Shown piece by piece: positions 25,401-33,700 of a stretch of DNA of 55,299 nucleotides. Both the position numbers and the translations under genes were made by a program. This stretch comes from Paenibacillus sp. 598K. GTDB taxonomy: Bacteria; Bacillota; Bacilli; Paenibacillales; Paenibacillaceae. The stretch spans positions 48,572 to 103,870 of the forward strand of contig NZ_BFBX01000036.1 of NCBI RefSeq assembly GCF_003851045.1. Reading direction: 5' to 3'. The notes under the pieces are model-generated. The model searched no databases. It saw only the letters and a program-made list of their open reading frames with translations, and was not told the DNA's origin. Within the stretch, counting starts at the first letter, position 1. Each line of letters starts with the position of its first letter.

Positions 25401-28178
25401 CCAATTTATTTGTCCAATAAATCAAGCCATTATGATGGTCTCGGAGGTCTTCTATACGAGGTTACATCAGGAAGCGGCAGCACACAGATACAGCAATTCA
25501 AATATAATGATCAACGAGCTTTAACATTGTCATTGGACCCTATGGGGAATTCCATAAGTGCCGCTTATAGCGTTTGGGGTGAATTAGCTGAAACAATAGA
25601 CCCTTTCGGCAATTTAAGTGTTACAGAGGCCAAACTAAAAGAACGAAAGCAAGTCCATTACTTTGTAGCTGCAGCGGATATTTCTGCATATAGAGCTAAT
25701 CCATCCTCAAATAATTTGAAGTCTAACTACGTAGAGCAAAGCTATGATATCAAGGGACGGTTGATTTCAAATAAGGCTTATCCGAACTGGCCTAGTCAGT
25801 CTTCACCAATCATTGAGAGCTACCAATACGATAATTTGGGGAATCTTACTCATTACACAGATCCAAATACAAACTTCAGCCTTCCAGGTTCCGTTACAAA
25901 TCAATACAAGTATGATGGACTAAACCGTGTTGTGAGCATTATTGATGCATTGGATCAACACACGGAATATCAATATGATCCTAATGGTCAATTAAAACAG
26001 GCTACAATCCGCAAAGGATCCTCGGGGCCGCAACAGACTATTTTTAAAAAGGACTATACTGAAAGTGGAGGGCTTGCTACGAAAACTGATCCAGCGGGTC
26101 GTCTGGATCAGTATGGGTACAATCAAATTGGACTTCAAGTTTCAAGAAAAGACAGGAACAATACTTTATTTTCAACACAATATGATGAAGGTTATCGTGA
26201 TGTTATAAAATCAGCATCTGCAACGAATGGTCAGAGTCTGCAAACACGTCTAACGGTGGGTAGCGGTTCAATTCTGAAAGATAAGATTGAAATGCTTCAA
26301 AATGGCGTTGTTTCAAGTACGATTACGAATACGATGGATAATTTGAAACGAGTGACTAATGTTTCAAGTGTGAGTTCGGGATTTTCGGCTTTCACAGGGA
26401 TGAGTTATGATAATAATAACAACTTAATGGTGCTTTCTTCGGGTAGTACATCTTCTTCTTCTTCTTCTTCTTTATTTTCGACAAGATATAAATATGATCG
26501 TACTCGTCTTGAAATGGTGCAAACGAATGGGCAACAAACTATAAATGATTCTGATGTAGCTAATGTTAAATATTCTTATTTTCCAAATGGTCAACTGAGA
26601 TCTATAACCTATCCGCACTTAACTGATAGTAGTATACTAAGAACTGACTACACGTATAATGCTCTTGGAAGAATGACCAAAATAGAAAATAAAAAAGGAA
26701 GTACTGTTTTATCTTCGACAACTTACCTCTATGACAGCAATGGGAATACTACAAGCTCGACACAGGAGATGCAAGGCCAACCAACTGAGGCTAATCTGTA
26801 TTCGTATGACAGATTAAATCGGTTAATAGGAATTACGCGTTCTGATGGTAGTCAAGCTACCTATACGTATGATTTAAAAGGAAATAGGCTGACTACTCAA
26901 GACAGCCGAGGAATGATTTTTGATGTATCAGATCAGTCCTTTACGTATGATTTATACAATACTCTCAAGCAAGTCATAAAATCAAATAATACTACTAATT
27001 TCGAGTACGGCCCAGATGGGCTTCGTTATAAGAAAACAAATGGAAGCAATGTAACGCAGTACCGTTACAATACAAACAAAGAAGTAATTGCAGAAGTAAA
27101 TGCGAATAATCAAGCTATTGCACATTACGTTCGAGGTGATCGGTTGCTAGTGAAGAAAGAAGTAGCGACGTCAAAGGATTATTATTATCTTTACAACGGC
27201 CATGGAGACGTTATTCAGATTATAGATACTTCTGGCTCGATTGTTAATAAATATCGCTATGATGAGTGGGGAAATGTCCTTCAACGAGATGAGGGGATAG
27301 AAAATTCGTTTTTGTATGCCGGTCAACAGTATGATAAGGAAACCGGATTATATTACTTGCGCGCAAGATATTATGATCCGGCAGTAGGGCGTTTTTTAAA
27401 TGAGGATACGTATGAGGGGCAGATTACGAATCCACTGAGTATGAACCTTTATACATATGTAGAGAACAACCCTATAAATTGGATTGATCCATCAGGACAC
27501 GCAAAGGCTTCTGATAATGCACACTTGACGGGGTTGGTTCAAGGCTATACGGATAAATGGAACCGGGCTCAGCAGAATATCAATACTATTAATCATACTG
27601 TGAAAACTTGTTCTACAGTAACTTTGTGTCAGAATGCACAAACTATGCTGCCTCTAATAGATTATTACAAAGGTCTGCAGAAGGAATATGAAATGGGAGC
27701 GGATGCAGTAAGAACTTCATATTATAAACTGCATGGTATGGCGATCCCTTCTGATGTAAAATACAGAAGTTCATCTATAACTGCCCCTAATGTGACTGTG
27801 CAGTTAAATTCGTTGATGTCTGAGTTTAATACAGATTTTAAGGACAACACAGAGAATTCTGTTACTAAATTAAGGACATTTGTGAATAATGTAAAGACAG
27901 GTGGAAGAGTTGATGTGAAAAATTCACATTTTAAGGACAACTCGTATTATATATATAGTGGTGAGCTTTATAGAAGAGATGATTTAGGTAATATATATTT
28001 TGGATACGCAGGTAAAGTCTTTGGATATGATGATACTTTCCTTAAGAGTGGAGCGGGTATATATCAAATATATTCCGGGACATCAGAATGGGGATATGTT
28101 TCCTCATATTTTGATGACCCTAGAGATTCTGCCATGATACAAGTGGGTATCGATATCTACAATTCAATTTATAAATAA
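22464..28178 (+). CDS. Secreted RHS/YD-repeat polymorphic toxin, WapA-like, Ntox44-like C-terminus
   Basis: The 1904-residue protein has a signal peptide (RALFIFMLAWVMLLEPPTYA), an acidic N-terminal segment with LTDITDE repeats (about 182-212), many YD repeats forming the RHS shell (about 430-1610; SYDIKGRLISN, YDGLNRVVSI), and the RHS core hallmark LYYLRARYYDPAVGRFLNED followed by NPINWIDPSGHA (about 1630-1680). The variable C-terminal 225 residues then begin. Their end reads LGNIYFGYAGKVFGYDDTFL, SGAGIYQIYSG and FDDPRDSAMIQVGIDIY, which resembles the bacterial toxin 44 (Ntox44) family of predicted RNases. By analogy with WapA, the C-terminus is cleaved and delivered into neighbouring cells. 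The sequence is AT-rich and probably horizontally acquired. Confidence 0.85.
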   Translation: MLFEKKRLRALFIFMLAWVMLLEPPTYALGSVDESYNYDGMAEELVEAVDIGFERVDEVIPLQELPPVNFEGISNEEEIDSILKKLAMQELELQKTSKGLTYNYSKSEIEQLLLNGVSPDDIYLSYFLANELQVEPEQILQEKQKSELTWEQMEEAATQQNSSEKSLFEVESNLEKVELSEEVLTDITDEALTDITDETLTDITDETLTETVVEDGTLPEELPIEIEVPEIITEEMLDEIVMDENSALNMLVSNVNSVINGLITQQMINQTNKPQYADREGNSEFIDPVTGKLVVKQLHISLPGRDGLDLNIGTMYDSNQSFHFVQNIGSPWELKKNNYWLTRYDLGAGWSFQFPSVQKSEGYLFYHNGQGAVYTVEMNSSDSLVNYTHLVGYQGKDLRFMDDLQGQFSNGTENSRYYLEYADKKREYFASDGRLLGIQDRFGNRITFNHIDRITYDGQTNKVISAITDSIGRVVRFDYETTLQNPSAFSGEAISVRVYNNSNDTITRQEIEFQKTRVASNYNGVLDGKYLPILHDYKNQLGEYTYYNHEFFLSNFHPIYKTHTSYSGNNYGLYLTHINSPSSYVYYEYEKVGRNWTSSGFTEEYRAKKRYNTLKTSGAAQGEYQRVDYTYNGDYTGYPTYSNSASLPQSYNYSSKATTVSSTAINGLATTYLYNGEGKPISTETKAANGEKKLLRNLSFDSTFKYLPTLVQQEIYAAGDTASAAEVLQQKNVYTPWGGLASETDFVPVAEVNNPVHAISYVYEPTYNFLQTKSWYQGANAGPFTDTYTYYSNGRLKSYKNAVSETTNYCYYTINTSQQELNNCTNSSQQLSGPVTKVIETKSLGNSKSTRNETIFKSETQYAYPGEISSRITTRNANGQSIEQIVKKHMQYDISSGRLLSEKDGDNNETVYTYDLLGRVKTVKFPQFTNLEGTKYEAVDEYSYINSAVPSTAFADIKSIYSLRVDYKRKYTNKTTNASPIYLSNKSSHYDGLGGLLYEVTSGSGSTQIQQFKYNDQRALTLSLDPMGNSISAAYSVWGELAETIDPFGNLSVTEAKLKERKQVHYFVAAADISAYRANPSSNNLKSNYVEQSYDIKGRLISNKAYPNWPSQSSPIIESYQYDNLGNLTHYTDPNTNFSLPGSVTNQYKYDGLNRVVSIIDALDQHTEYQYDPNGQLKQATIRKGSSGPQQTIFKKDYTESGGLATKTDPAGRLDQYGYNQIGLQVSRKDRNNTLFSTQYDEGYRDVIKSASATNGQSLQTRLTVGSGSILKDKIEMLQNGVVSSTITNTMDNLKRVTNVSSVSSGFSAFTGMSYDNNNNLMVLSSGSTSSSSSSSLFSTRYKYDRTRLEMVQTNGQQTINDSDVANVKYSYFPNGQLRSITYPHLTDSSILRTDYTYNALGRMTKIENKKGSTVLSSTTYLYDSNGNTTSSTQEMQGQPTEANLYSYDRLNRLIGITRSDGSQATYTYDLKGNRLTTQDSRGMIFDVSDQSFTYDLYNTLKQVIKSNNTTNFEYGPDGLRYKKTNGSNVTQYRYNTNKEVIAEVNANNQAIAHYVRGDRLLVKKEVATSKDYYYLYNGHGDVIQIIDTSGSIVNKYRYDEWGNVLQRDEGIENSFLYAGQQYDKETGLYYLRARYYDPAVGRFLNEDTYEGQITNPLSMNLYTYVENNPINWIDPSGHAKASDNAHLTGLVQGYTDKWNRAQQNINTINHTVKTCSTVTLCQNAQTMLPLIDYYKGLQKEYEMGADAVRTSYYKLHGMAIPSDVKYRSSSITAPNVTVQLNSLMSEFNTDFKDNTENSVTKLRTFVNNVKTGGRVDVKNSHFKDNSYYIYSGELYRRDDLGNIYFGYAGKVFGYDDTFLKSGAGIYQIYSGTSEWGYVSSYFDDPRDSAMIQVGIDIYNSIYK
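23007..23099 (+). repeat. 24-bp tandem repeats encoding (L/A)TDITDE units
   Basis: Units at 23007-23030, 23031-23054 and 23055-23078 plus a partial fourth encode E(V/A/T)LTDITD. They form an acidic spacer in the N-terminal part of the RHS toxin. Confidence 0.75.
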
Positions 28179-28543
28179 GTGCAGCTACAAATATAAGCTT
28201 AATGTTTTGTTGAAAAATGAGATAATCGTCATAATGCACACGAATAGAATCGGCCGCTTTGATGCGCGGAAGTAACATTACTAACGCTGTTAGTTATTTG
28301 GTGCTAGATACTGTCTGTTGTTTTCCTAATCAGAGGTAAAATCGGTCCAACGACAAAAACGAGTGAAACGGAATAGGAGTCGGTGATACTATCGAGACTG
28401 GATGATTTTGAACTCTTAGTCTTGAAGAATATCGTACTCGGCTCCGATTTCCGTTATTCCCTCTATGGGGGTTCGGTTGTATTTTCTAACTAAAAGGCCA
28501 GAAAATCACTTCATTTCCAATTAATTCGGGTGAAAGGAGTGAG
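28179..28543. other. Intergenic, no gene seen
   Basis: 365 bases between the RHS toxin and the small membrane protein. Imperfect CGGAATAGGAG / CTCCGATTTCCG-like complementarity is present, but there is no clear terminator or open frame. Confidence 0.4.
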
Positions 28544-28579
28544 TTGATTTTACAAATTCGATATACGAGGGGAAATAAA

Positions 28580-28987
28580 ATGACAAGAGCTTCTTTTATT
28601 TTGTTTAATCCGATAATAAATGTAATTTTATTGGTGGTGGCATCTTTTTTTGTTCTTAACTTTAATTGGGCTTTTACATTAGAGTTTATAGTTGCCTTTT
28701 CGGTAATTGTTGTCACGGTGAATGCCCTAACTTTTTTGTTCTTGTATAAAAGAGAGTTTTGGAAATATTTTTTTAGTAATATCGGAATATTTCTTTCATT
28801 CTTGTTGTTGTACCTTGTTTATAAAATAACGATGGGTACAGGAGGTAGTCAAGGTGATCAAGGGAACATTGCAGTTGGGCTGGTGCTTTTAGTAACATTT
28901 TCGATAACATTGTTATCAAGTATAGTAGGTGGCCTAATTGGGTTGGTATTGAACAGAAAACTTAAAAATTCAATTAAGTATAAGTAA
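28580..28987 (+). CDS. Small four-helix membrane protein, candidate immunity protein
   Basis: 135 residues from ATG 28580 (GAGGGG 6 bases before); an in-frame TTG at 28544 behind AAAGGAG would add 12 residues. Four hydrophobic helices are clear (PIINVILLVVASFFVL, LEFIVAFSVIVVTVNALTFL, NIGIFLSFLLLYLVY, VGLVLLVTFSITLLSSIVGG), with a Lys-rich end. I do not recognise a family. Position and base use match an immunity gene for the RHS toxin, but the 400-base gap and membrane location are unusual for protection against a cytosolic RNase, so this role is tentative. Confidence 0.55.
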   Translation: MTRASFILFNPIINVILLVVASFFVLNFNWAFTLEFIVAFSVIVVTVNALTFLFLYKREFWKYFFSNIGIFLSFLLLYLVYKITMGTGGSQGDQGNIAVGLVLLVTFSITLLSSIVGGLIGLVLNRKLKNSIKYK

Positions 28988-29238
28988 ATTTACGTAAAGC
29001 CAAATTCTTAGGCTATAACGAAGGTGTCGGCAAAGTATCTCAGAACAGTTTTATGGTGATAATATCAAAGCCCAACGACACTCGATAACAATTCAGTATT
29101 GACAACAACCCCAATACTCCTTATGATTAGAAAATATTGATACTTACTTTTTTAATGTCATCGCTGTGCCTGTGAGGAACATCATAGCTGCGCAGCGAGA
29201 TGCGAGGTATAGTAGCAGTAATACATGATACGCATAGA

Positions 29239-29376
29239 GATCTTCGGGGCAGGTGCAATTCCTGACCGGCGGTGATGCTGCATAAGCTAAGCCCGCGACT
29301 CCCCAAGCCGATCACGGCAGGGGGACTGACCTGGTGAGAATCCAGGGCCGACGGTATAGTCCGGATGGGAGAAGAT
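29239..29376 (+). ncRNA. FMN riboswitch (RFN element)
   Basis: The conserved core is complete: TCTTCGGGGCAGGTGCAATT, CCTGACCGGCGGTGA, AGCCCGCGAC, ACTGACCTGGTGAGAA, CCAGGGCCGACGGTATAGTC and GGATGGGAGAAGA, with closing strands AGATCTTC and GAAGATC. A variable hairpin lies between. It sits upstream of an EamA transporter gene and is followed by an intrinsic terminator, as in FMN-dependent transcription attenuation. Confidence 0.95.
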
Positions 29377-29415
29377 CGCCATTTAAAATAAGCCCGCGGC
29401 TTGTTTTATTTGGCT

Positions 29416-29454
29416 AGCCCCGTTTCGCGCCACTTTGCGGAACGGGGCTTTTTT
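29416..29454 (+). terminator. Riboswitch-controlled intrinsic terminator
   Basis: The stem AGCCCCGTTTCGC / GCGGAACGGGGCT (one G-U pair) is followed by a T run. It lies between the FMN aptamer and the transporter start, so FMN binding should favour this hairpin and shut the gene off. Confidence 0.85.
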
Positions 29455-29515
29455 GAGCAACTCCATAGCAAGGGTACACCCCTGAAGGTTGATGCGAGAA
29501 GAGGAGCAATCAACC

Positions 29516-30532
29516 ATGAGTAATCTGATGTCGTCGTCCCTGTTCAAAAATCAGACCGTCAAGCCTGCGTTCTGGTTTGTCGTCCTCGGCTCCGCCCTCT
29601 GGGGCGTCGATCCGCTGTTCCGCAAGCTGCTGCTCGAGCATCTGACCTCGACGCAGATTACGCTGCTGGAGCATGTGCTGCTCGTCTTGTTCATGTCGCC
29701 CGTGATGTGGAAGCATCGTCAGCAGCTGAAGCTGCTCAAGCTTCGTCATCTAGGCGCGCTGCTGTTCGTCTCGTGGGGCGGCTCGGCGCTAGCAACGGTG
29801 CTGTTCACCCAAGGGCTGGCGTCGGGCGACCTGAACTCCGTGCTCTTGCTGCAGAAGCTGCAGCCGCTGTTCGCAATCCTGATGGCGAGATGGCTGCTGA
29901 AGGAGCATCTGCCCCGCTCGTTCGGAGGATTATTCCTCGTGGCGATCCTCGGTACGTACTTGCTGACCTTCGGCTGGCAGCTGCCGTTCTCGAATATGAG
30001 CGAGGTGCTCCAGGCCGGCAGTCTGATGTCGATCGGCGCAGCGATCCTGTGGGGCGGCTCCACAGTAATGGGACGTTACCTGCTCGGTACGGTCAACTAT
30101 GAGACGGTCACATCGCTGCGATTTATGCTCGCGCTGCCGCTGCTGCTGGCGATGACGCTGACGGAGCGTCAGATCTGGTCGCTGCCCGGCGAGGCGGGTG
30201 GCCTTGCCCTGATGGGCGTCAATCTGCTGTTGCATGCGCTCTTGCCAGGCTTGCTAAGCCTGCTGCTGTACTACAAAGGACTCAGCCGCATCAAAGCCTC
30301 GTATGCAACCTTGGCAGAGCTGAGCTTCCCGATGGTCGGCGTGCTTATCAACATGGCCGTATTCCGTCAGGTTATTACGATCCCCCAGATCGTCGGCTTT
30401 ATCCTGATCTGGGCCGCGCTGCTGCTGATCTCGCGTCAGCAAGAGCAGAAGGCCGGGGCGCCCGCAGATCTGCCGCAAGCGGTGGCCTTGAGCGTCGTCG
30501 ATGGCGGCCAGCCTTCTCGAAGAGTGGTCTAA
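29516..30532 (+). CDS. EamA/DMT-superfamily transporter, candidate riboflavin importer
   Basis: ATG 29516 has GAGGAG 8 bases upstream; earlier in-frame starts have none. The 338-residue protein has about ten helices in two EamA halves: FWFVVLGSALWGVDPLFRKL opens the first, and SLMSIGAAILWGGSTVMGRY the second. The tail is a short polar extension. DMT members are broad metabolite transporters, and RibN, a DMT riboflavin transporter of proteobacteria, is also under FMN riboswitch control. The riboswitch is the evidence for a flavin-linked substrate; the usual Firmicute importer RibU is unrelated. Confidence 0.8.
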   Translation: MSNLMSSSLFKNQTVKPAFWFVVLGSALWGVDPLFRKLLLEHLTSTQITLLEHVLLVLFMSPVMWKHRQQLKLLKLRHLGALLFVSWGGSALATVLFTQGLASGDLNSVLLLQKLQPLFAILMARWLLKEHLPRSFGGLFLVAILGTYLLTFGWQLPFSNMSEVLQAGSLMSIGAAILWGGSTVMGRYLLGTVNYETVTSLRFMLALPLLLAMTLTERQIWSLPGEAGGLALMGVNLLLHALLPGLLSLLLYYKGLSRIKASYATLAELSFPMVGVLINMAVFRQVITIPQIVGFILIWAALLLISRQQEQKAGAPADLPQAVALSVVDGGQPSRRVV

Positions 30533-30579
30533 TTGGAGAATAGGGTGACGTTTGTTCCATAAGCAAGCACCAAAACCAT

Positions 30580-30625
30580 ATGCCGGACGAGAAAACGTAA
30601 TGTTTTCTCGCCCGGCATTTTTTTG
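30580..30625 (+). terminator. Strong terminator after the EamA gene
   Basis: A 17-bp stem ATGCCGGACGAGAAAAC / GTTTTCTCGCCCGGCAT with one mismatch and a GTAAT loop, then a T run. A nearly identical left arm appears at the window end (55283-55298). Confidence 0.9.
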
Positions 30626-30713
30626 TTTTTCTTGCGCTGACGGAACGGGGAAAAGCTGCCATTTGCTGTTCATCCCATTGCCGTACCACGACTCAGTGTA
30701 CATTTTTGCAACT

Positions 30714-30725
30714 TCTATGCATAGA
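30714..30725. promoter_or_regulatory. Perfect 12-bp palindrome upstream of the DUF4838 gene
   Basis: TCTATGCATAGA lies 70 bases before the start codon, after the preceding terminator. It may be an operator of the sugar locus, but no family can be named. Confidence 0.3.
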
Positions 30726-30794
30726 GGATCGGCTGGAAAGGGTGCTAGACTGTTCCAATGAAGATCATCTCATAAGGATAAGGAGGAAGAACGC

Positions 30795-33700
30795 ATGAAA
30801 GCCACGCCATCATTGCTGAACAAGACACTGTCATACGTGTTGGCTGTAACTGTAGCTGCTTCCGGCATTCTGCCATTGTCAGATGTTCGCGCCAAGGCAA
30901 GTGCGTCAACGACGGACAACGGGCTCTCGCAGGATGCGCCATTGCTTGTCGAGAACGGTCTACCACGCGCCGAGATTATTATTCACTCCGATGCCGACGA
31001 CATGGAGCATTATGCGGCCGAAGAATTGCAGGACACGATCAAGCTCGTCACCGGAGCAGAATTGCCGATTTATGTCCGTGATGAGCTGTTGAGCGAAGCT
31101 GTGAATGTATCGCTTGGCGAAGGGCAGCTAGAGGTTGCGGAGGCAGGGAATTATGATCTGTCGATCAACTTCACCAATGACGACACCACCTTGAAAGCGG
31201 TATCAATCGGTGCGCCTGCTGTTGCAAACCCATTTGATGTTGCGTTGAATGGAGGATTCTCGCTTGCGCCAGGGCAGACAGGTTCGGTAACGGGCTCCCT
31301 GTTCGTACCGCCAACGGCAGAGGACGGGAACTATACGGTACGATTTCAGCCTTATGTCGACAATGTTGTCTATGGACCGGAGCTTGAGCTGACGGTTCGG
31401 GTCAAGCGCAATCTGCTGGAGCATGGCGGGTTCGAAGCCGGCCTCAGCGACGGCTGGTATTCGCCTGCGGGTACGGCCGCTCTCGATACGGACGTGAAGC
31501 GAAGCGGCGAGGCGTCGTATCGTCTGGGGGCGGATACCGGCAACACCTTTAATGTGCGTTCCACCCAAAGCTTCGAGACAGCGCCTGGCTCTTCTTATGT
31601 ATTGAAGGCGTGGATGAAGGGCGAGAAGGCGGGGAATGCCAAGCTGCAACTAAGCGAAGTGGTCGGTTATACGCAAACCGAAGTTTTTGCAGTCGATGCA
31701 GCGGTTACGACAGAATGGCAGCCATTCACCGTCAATTATACCCGTAACCCGTCACATCAATTCGATACGAACTGGATAGTGATGTCGTTCAATCAAGCGA
31801 ATGGCCCCGGCCGGCTGTGGATCGACGATGTGACGCTTGTCGAGGCGCCGAATCCGCCGGTCGAGCCGACGGGTCCGCCGGCGCCGGGCGTGATCTCGCA
31901 AGGCCGCTTCCAGATCGTGGTCGGAACGCTGGACCGATGGTCCGACTTTACGGCGATTCAGCAGACCTACGCCGGGCATCTGCAAGGCTCCGACGGCTTT
32001 GCGGTGCACAGCGAGGGGAACCGTGTCTTTATTGTAGGCGATGAGCCGCGTGGCGTGCTGAACGGGGTCTACGATTTCCTCGAGGAGAATGCGGGTGTGC
32101 TCTGGACGCGGGCTTCGGAGAAAGGGACGCTCTATGAGCCGCAACAGGATCTGGCGCTCCTCAAGTCGGATTACTGGGAGCGATCACCCTTGCAGGTGCG
32201 CGGCTGGCTGACGCTGGGCCTGAGCGCCGACAATGAAATTCAGGGCGATCAGGCGACCGACAGGATGCTGGCCCGCAACAAGAACAATGCCCGCATGTCG
32301 GCGCATGATGCGACGCGACAAACATGGGGCAGGATGAAGGCTGACGGGCTTGAACCGATCATGCTGGGGCATAACCTCAATTATTGGCTTCCAAACGCGG
32401 AGTATTTTGACGATCATCCGGATTACTATAATACAGATCAGCAAGGCAATTATATCCCGCTGTCTGCCAAGACGCAGTTCAATTTCTATCATCCGGATCT
32501 GCCGCATCTGTTCGCAGAAAAAGCGAAAGCTCTGATCGCGGCAACAGGTACGGAGTATGTAGGCGTAGGCTTGAACGACAACTCCAGCTTCTATCAGGCG
32601 GGATTGTCCGATCAACCGTTTACGACCGAGGAAGGCCTCGTCGTGCAGCCGAGCGATCCGTCCTACATGTCTACCGTGTTCTTCACCTTCCTCAACAAGA
32701 TGGCCAGAGAAATCAAGCTTACTTATCCCGATGCCAAAGTTGTAGCCTATGCTTACACCTTGACGGAGGAGCCTCCCAAGACGGCATTGGAGGACAATAT
32801 TATTGTCGTCTATGCGCCGCTGTATGAGGATGCGCGCATCACGTTGGACACGGACGATACGAGCAGCGCGAATTACAGATACAAGCAACAGCTCGAGGCC
32901 TGGTCGCTGAAAACGAAAAATATCATCGTCTACAACTATTACGGAAGCTTTCCTTCCACCGACTTTGAGCGGCCTATCGCCGAGAAAGTAAAGGAAGATG
33001 TACAGTTCTATCGCGAGCTGGGGATTATGGGCGTGTTGCCAGAGGGAACGATCGATTCGTCCAACGAAGCCTGGGGCGTCAATGCCCTGCAATATTGGCT
33101 GATGAACAAGCTGTTCTGGAATCCGGACGAAGATATCGAGCAGTTGAAAACGACGTTCATCAACAAAGCATACGGTGCGGCCGCCGATGCGATGAGCACT
33201 TATTATGCGCTGCTGGAGCAAGGCTGGGCTTATGATGACGCGCAGCAAACATGGGCGACGAGCGGGAAAACGTTGTTCCGGCAATATATTGTCAGACCTG
33301 GTATAAGAGAGACGGCGCGGGCGGCGCTGAACGAAGCCTACGGCCTCGCGGATGTACAGGCCAAGGCGAGAATTGCCCCAATCAAGGAAGCGTTCGAGCG
33401 AATGGCGCTGGCTGTCGGCGACAATATCGATGTTTCGACCCAAGCGATCAAAACGAACTATACGAAGCAACAAATTTTGTCGACCTTTGATTTCGATGCG
33501 GCTCCTTGGTCTAGTGTCGAGACGCCGGTGACAGACTTCAAGCATATGCAGACCGGAGCAGCGCCATTAGTCGATACCAAGGTGTATACGCTATGGGATG
33601 ACGACTATCTATACATCGGATACGAAAACTTCGATCCCGATGTCTCGCTCATACGGGCACATCCGACGGCGCCCAACGAGTGGTGGGTCAATTCGGACGA

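Noticed and set aside
26453..26473. TTC microsatellite as a phase-variation switch
   Set aside because: It is a triplet repeat encoding a Ser run in the RHS shell; gain or loss of units would not shift the frame.
28179..28543. Hidden immunity gene directly after the toxin
   Set aside because: No open frame with a ribosome site was found in this stretch on either strand.
32184..33545. Minus-strand frame of 453 codons
   Set aside because: Antisense to the DUF4838 gene, with Arg/Ile-rich translation and no motif or ribosome site.
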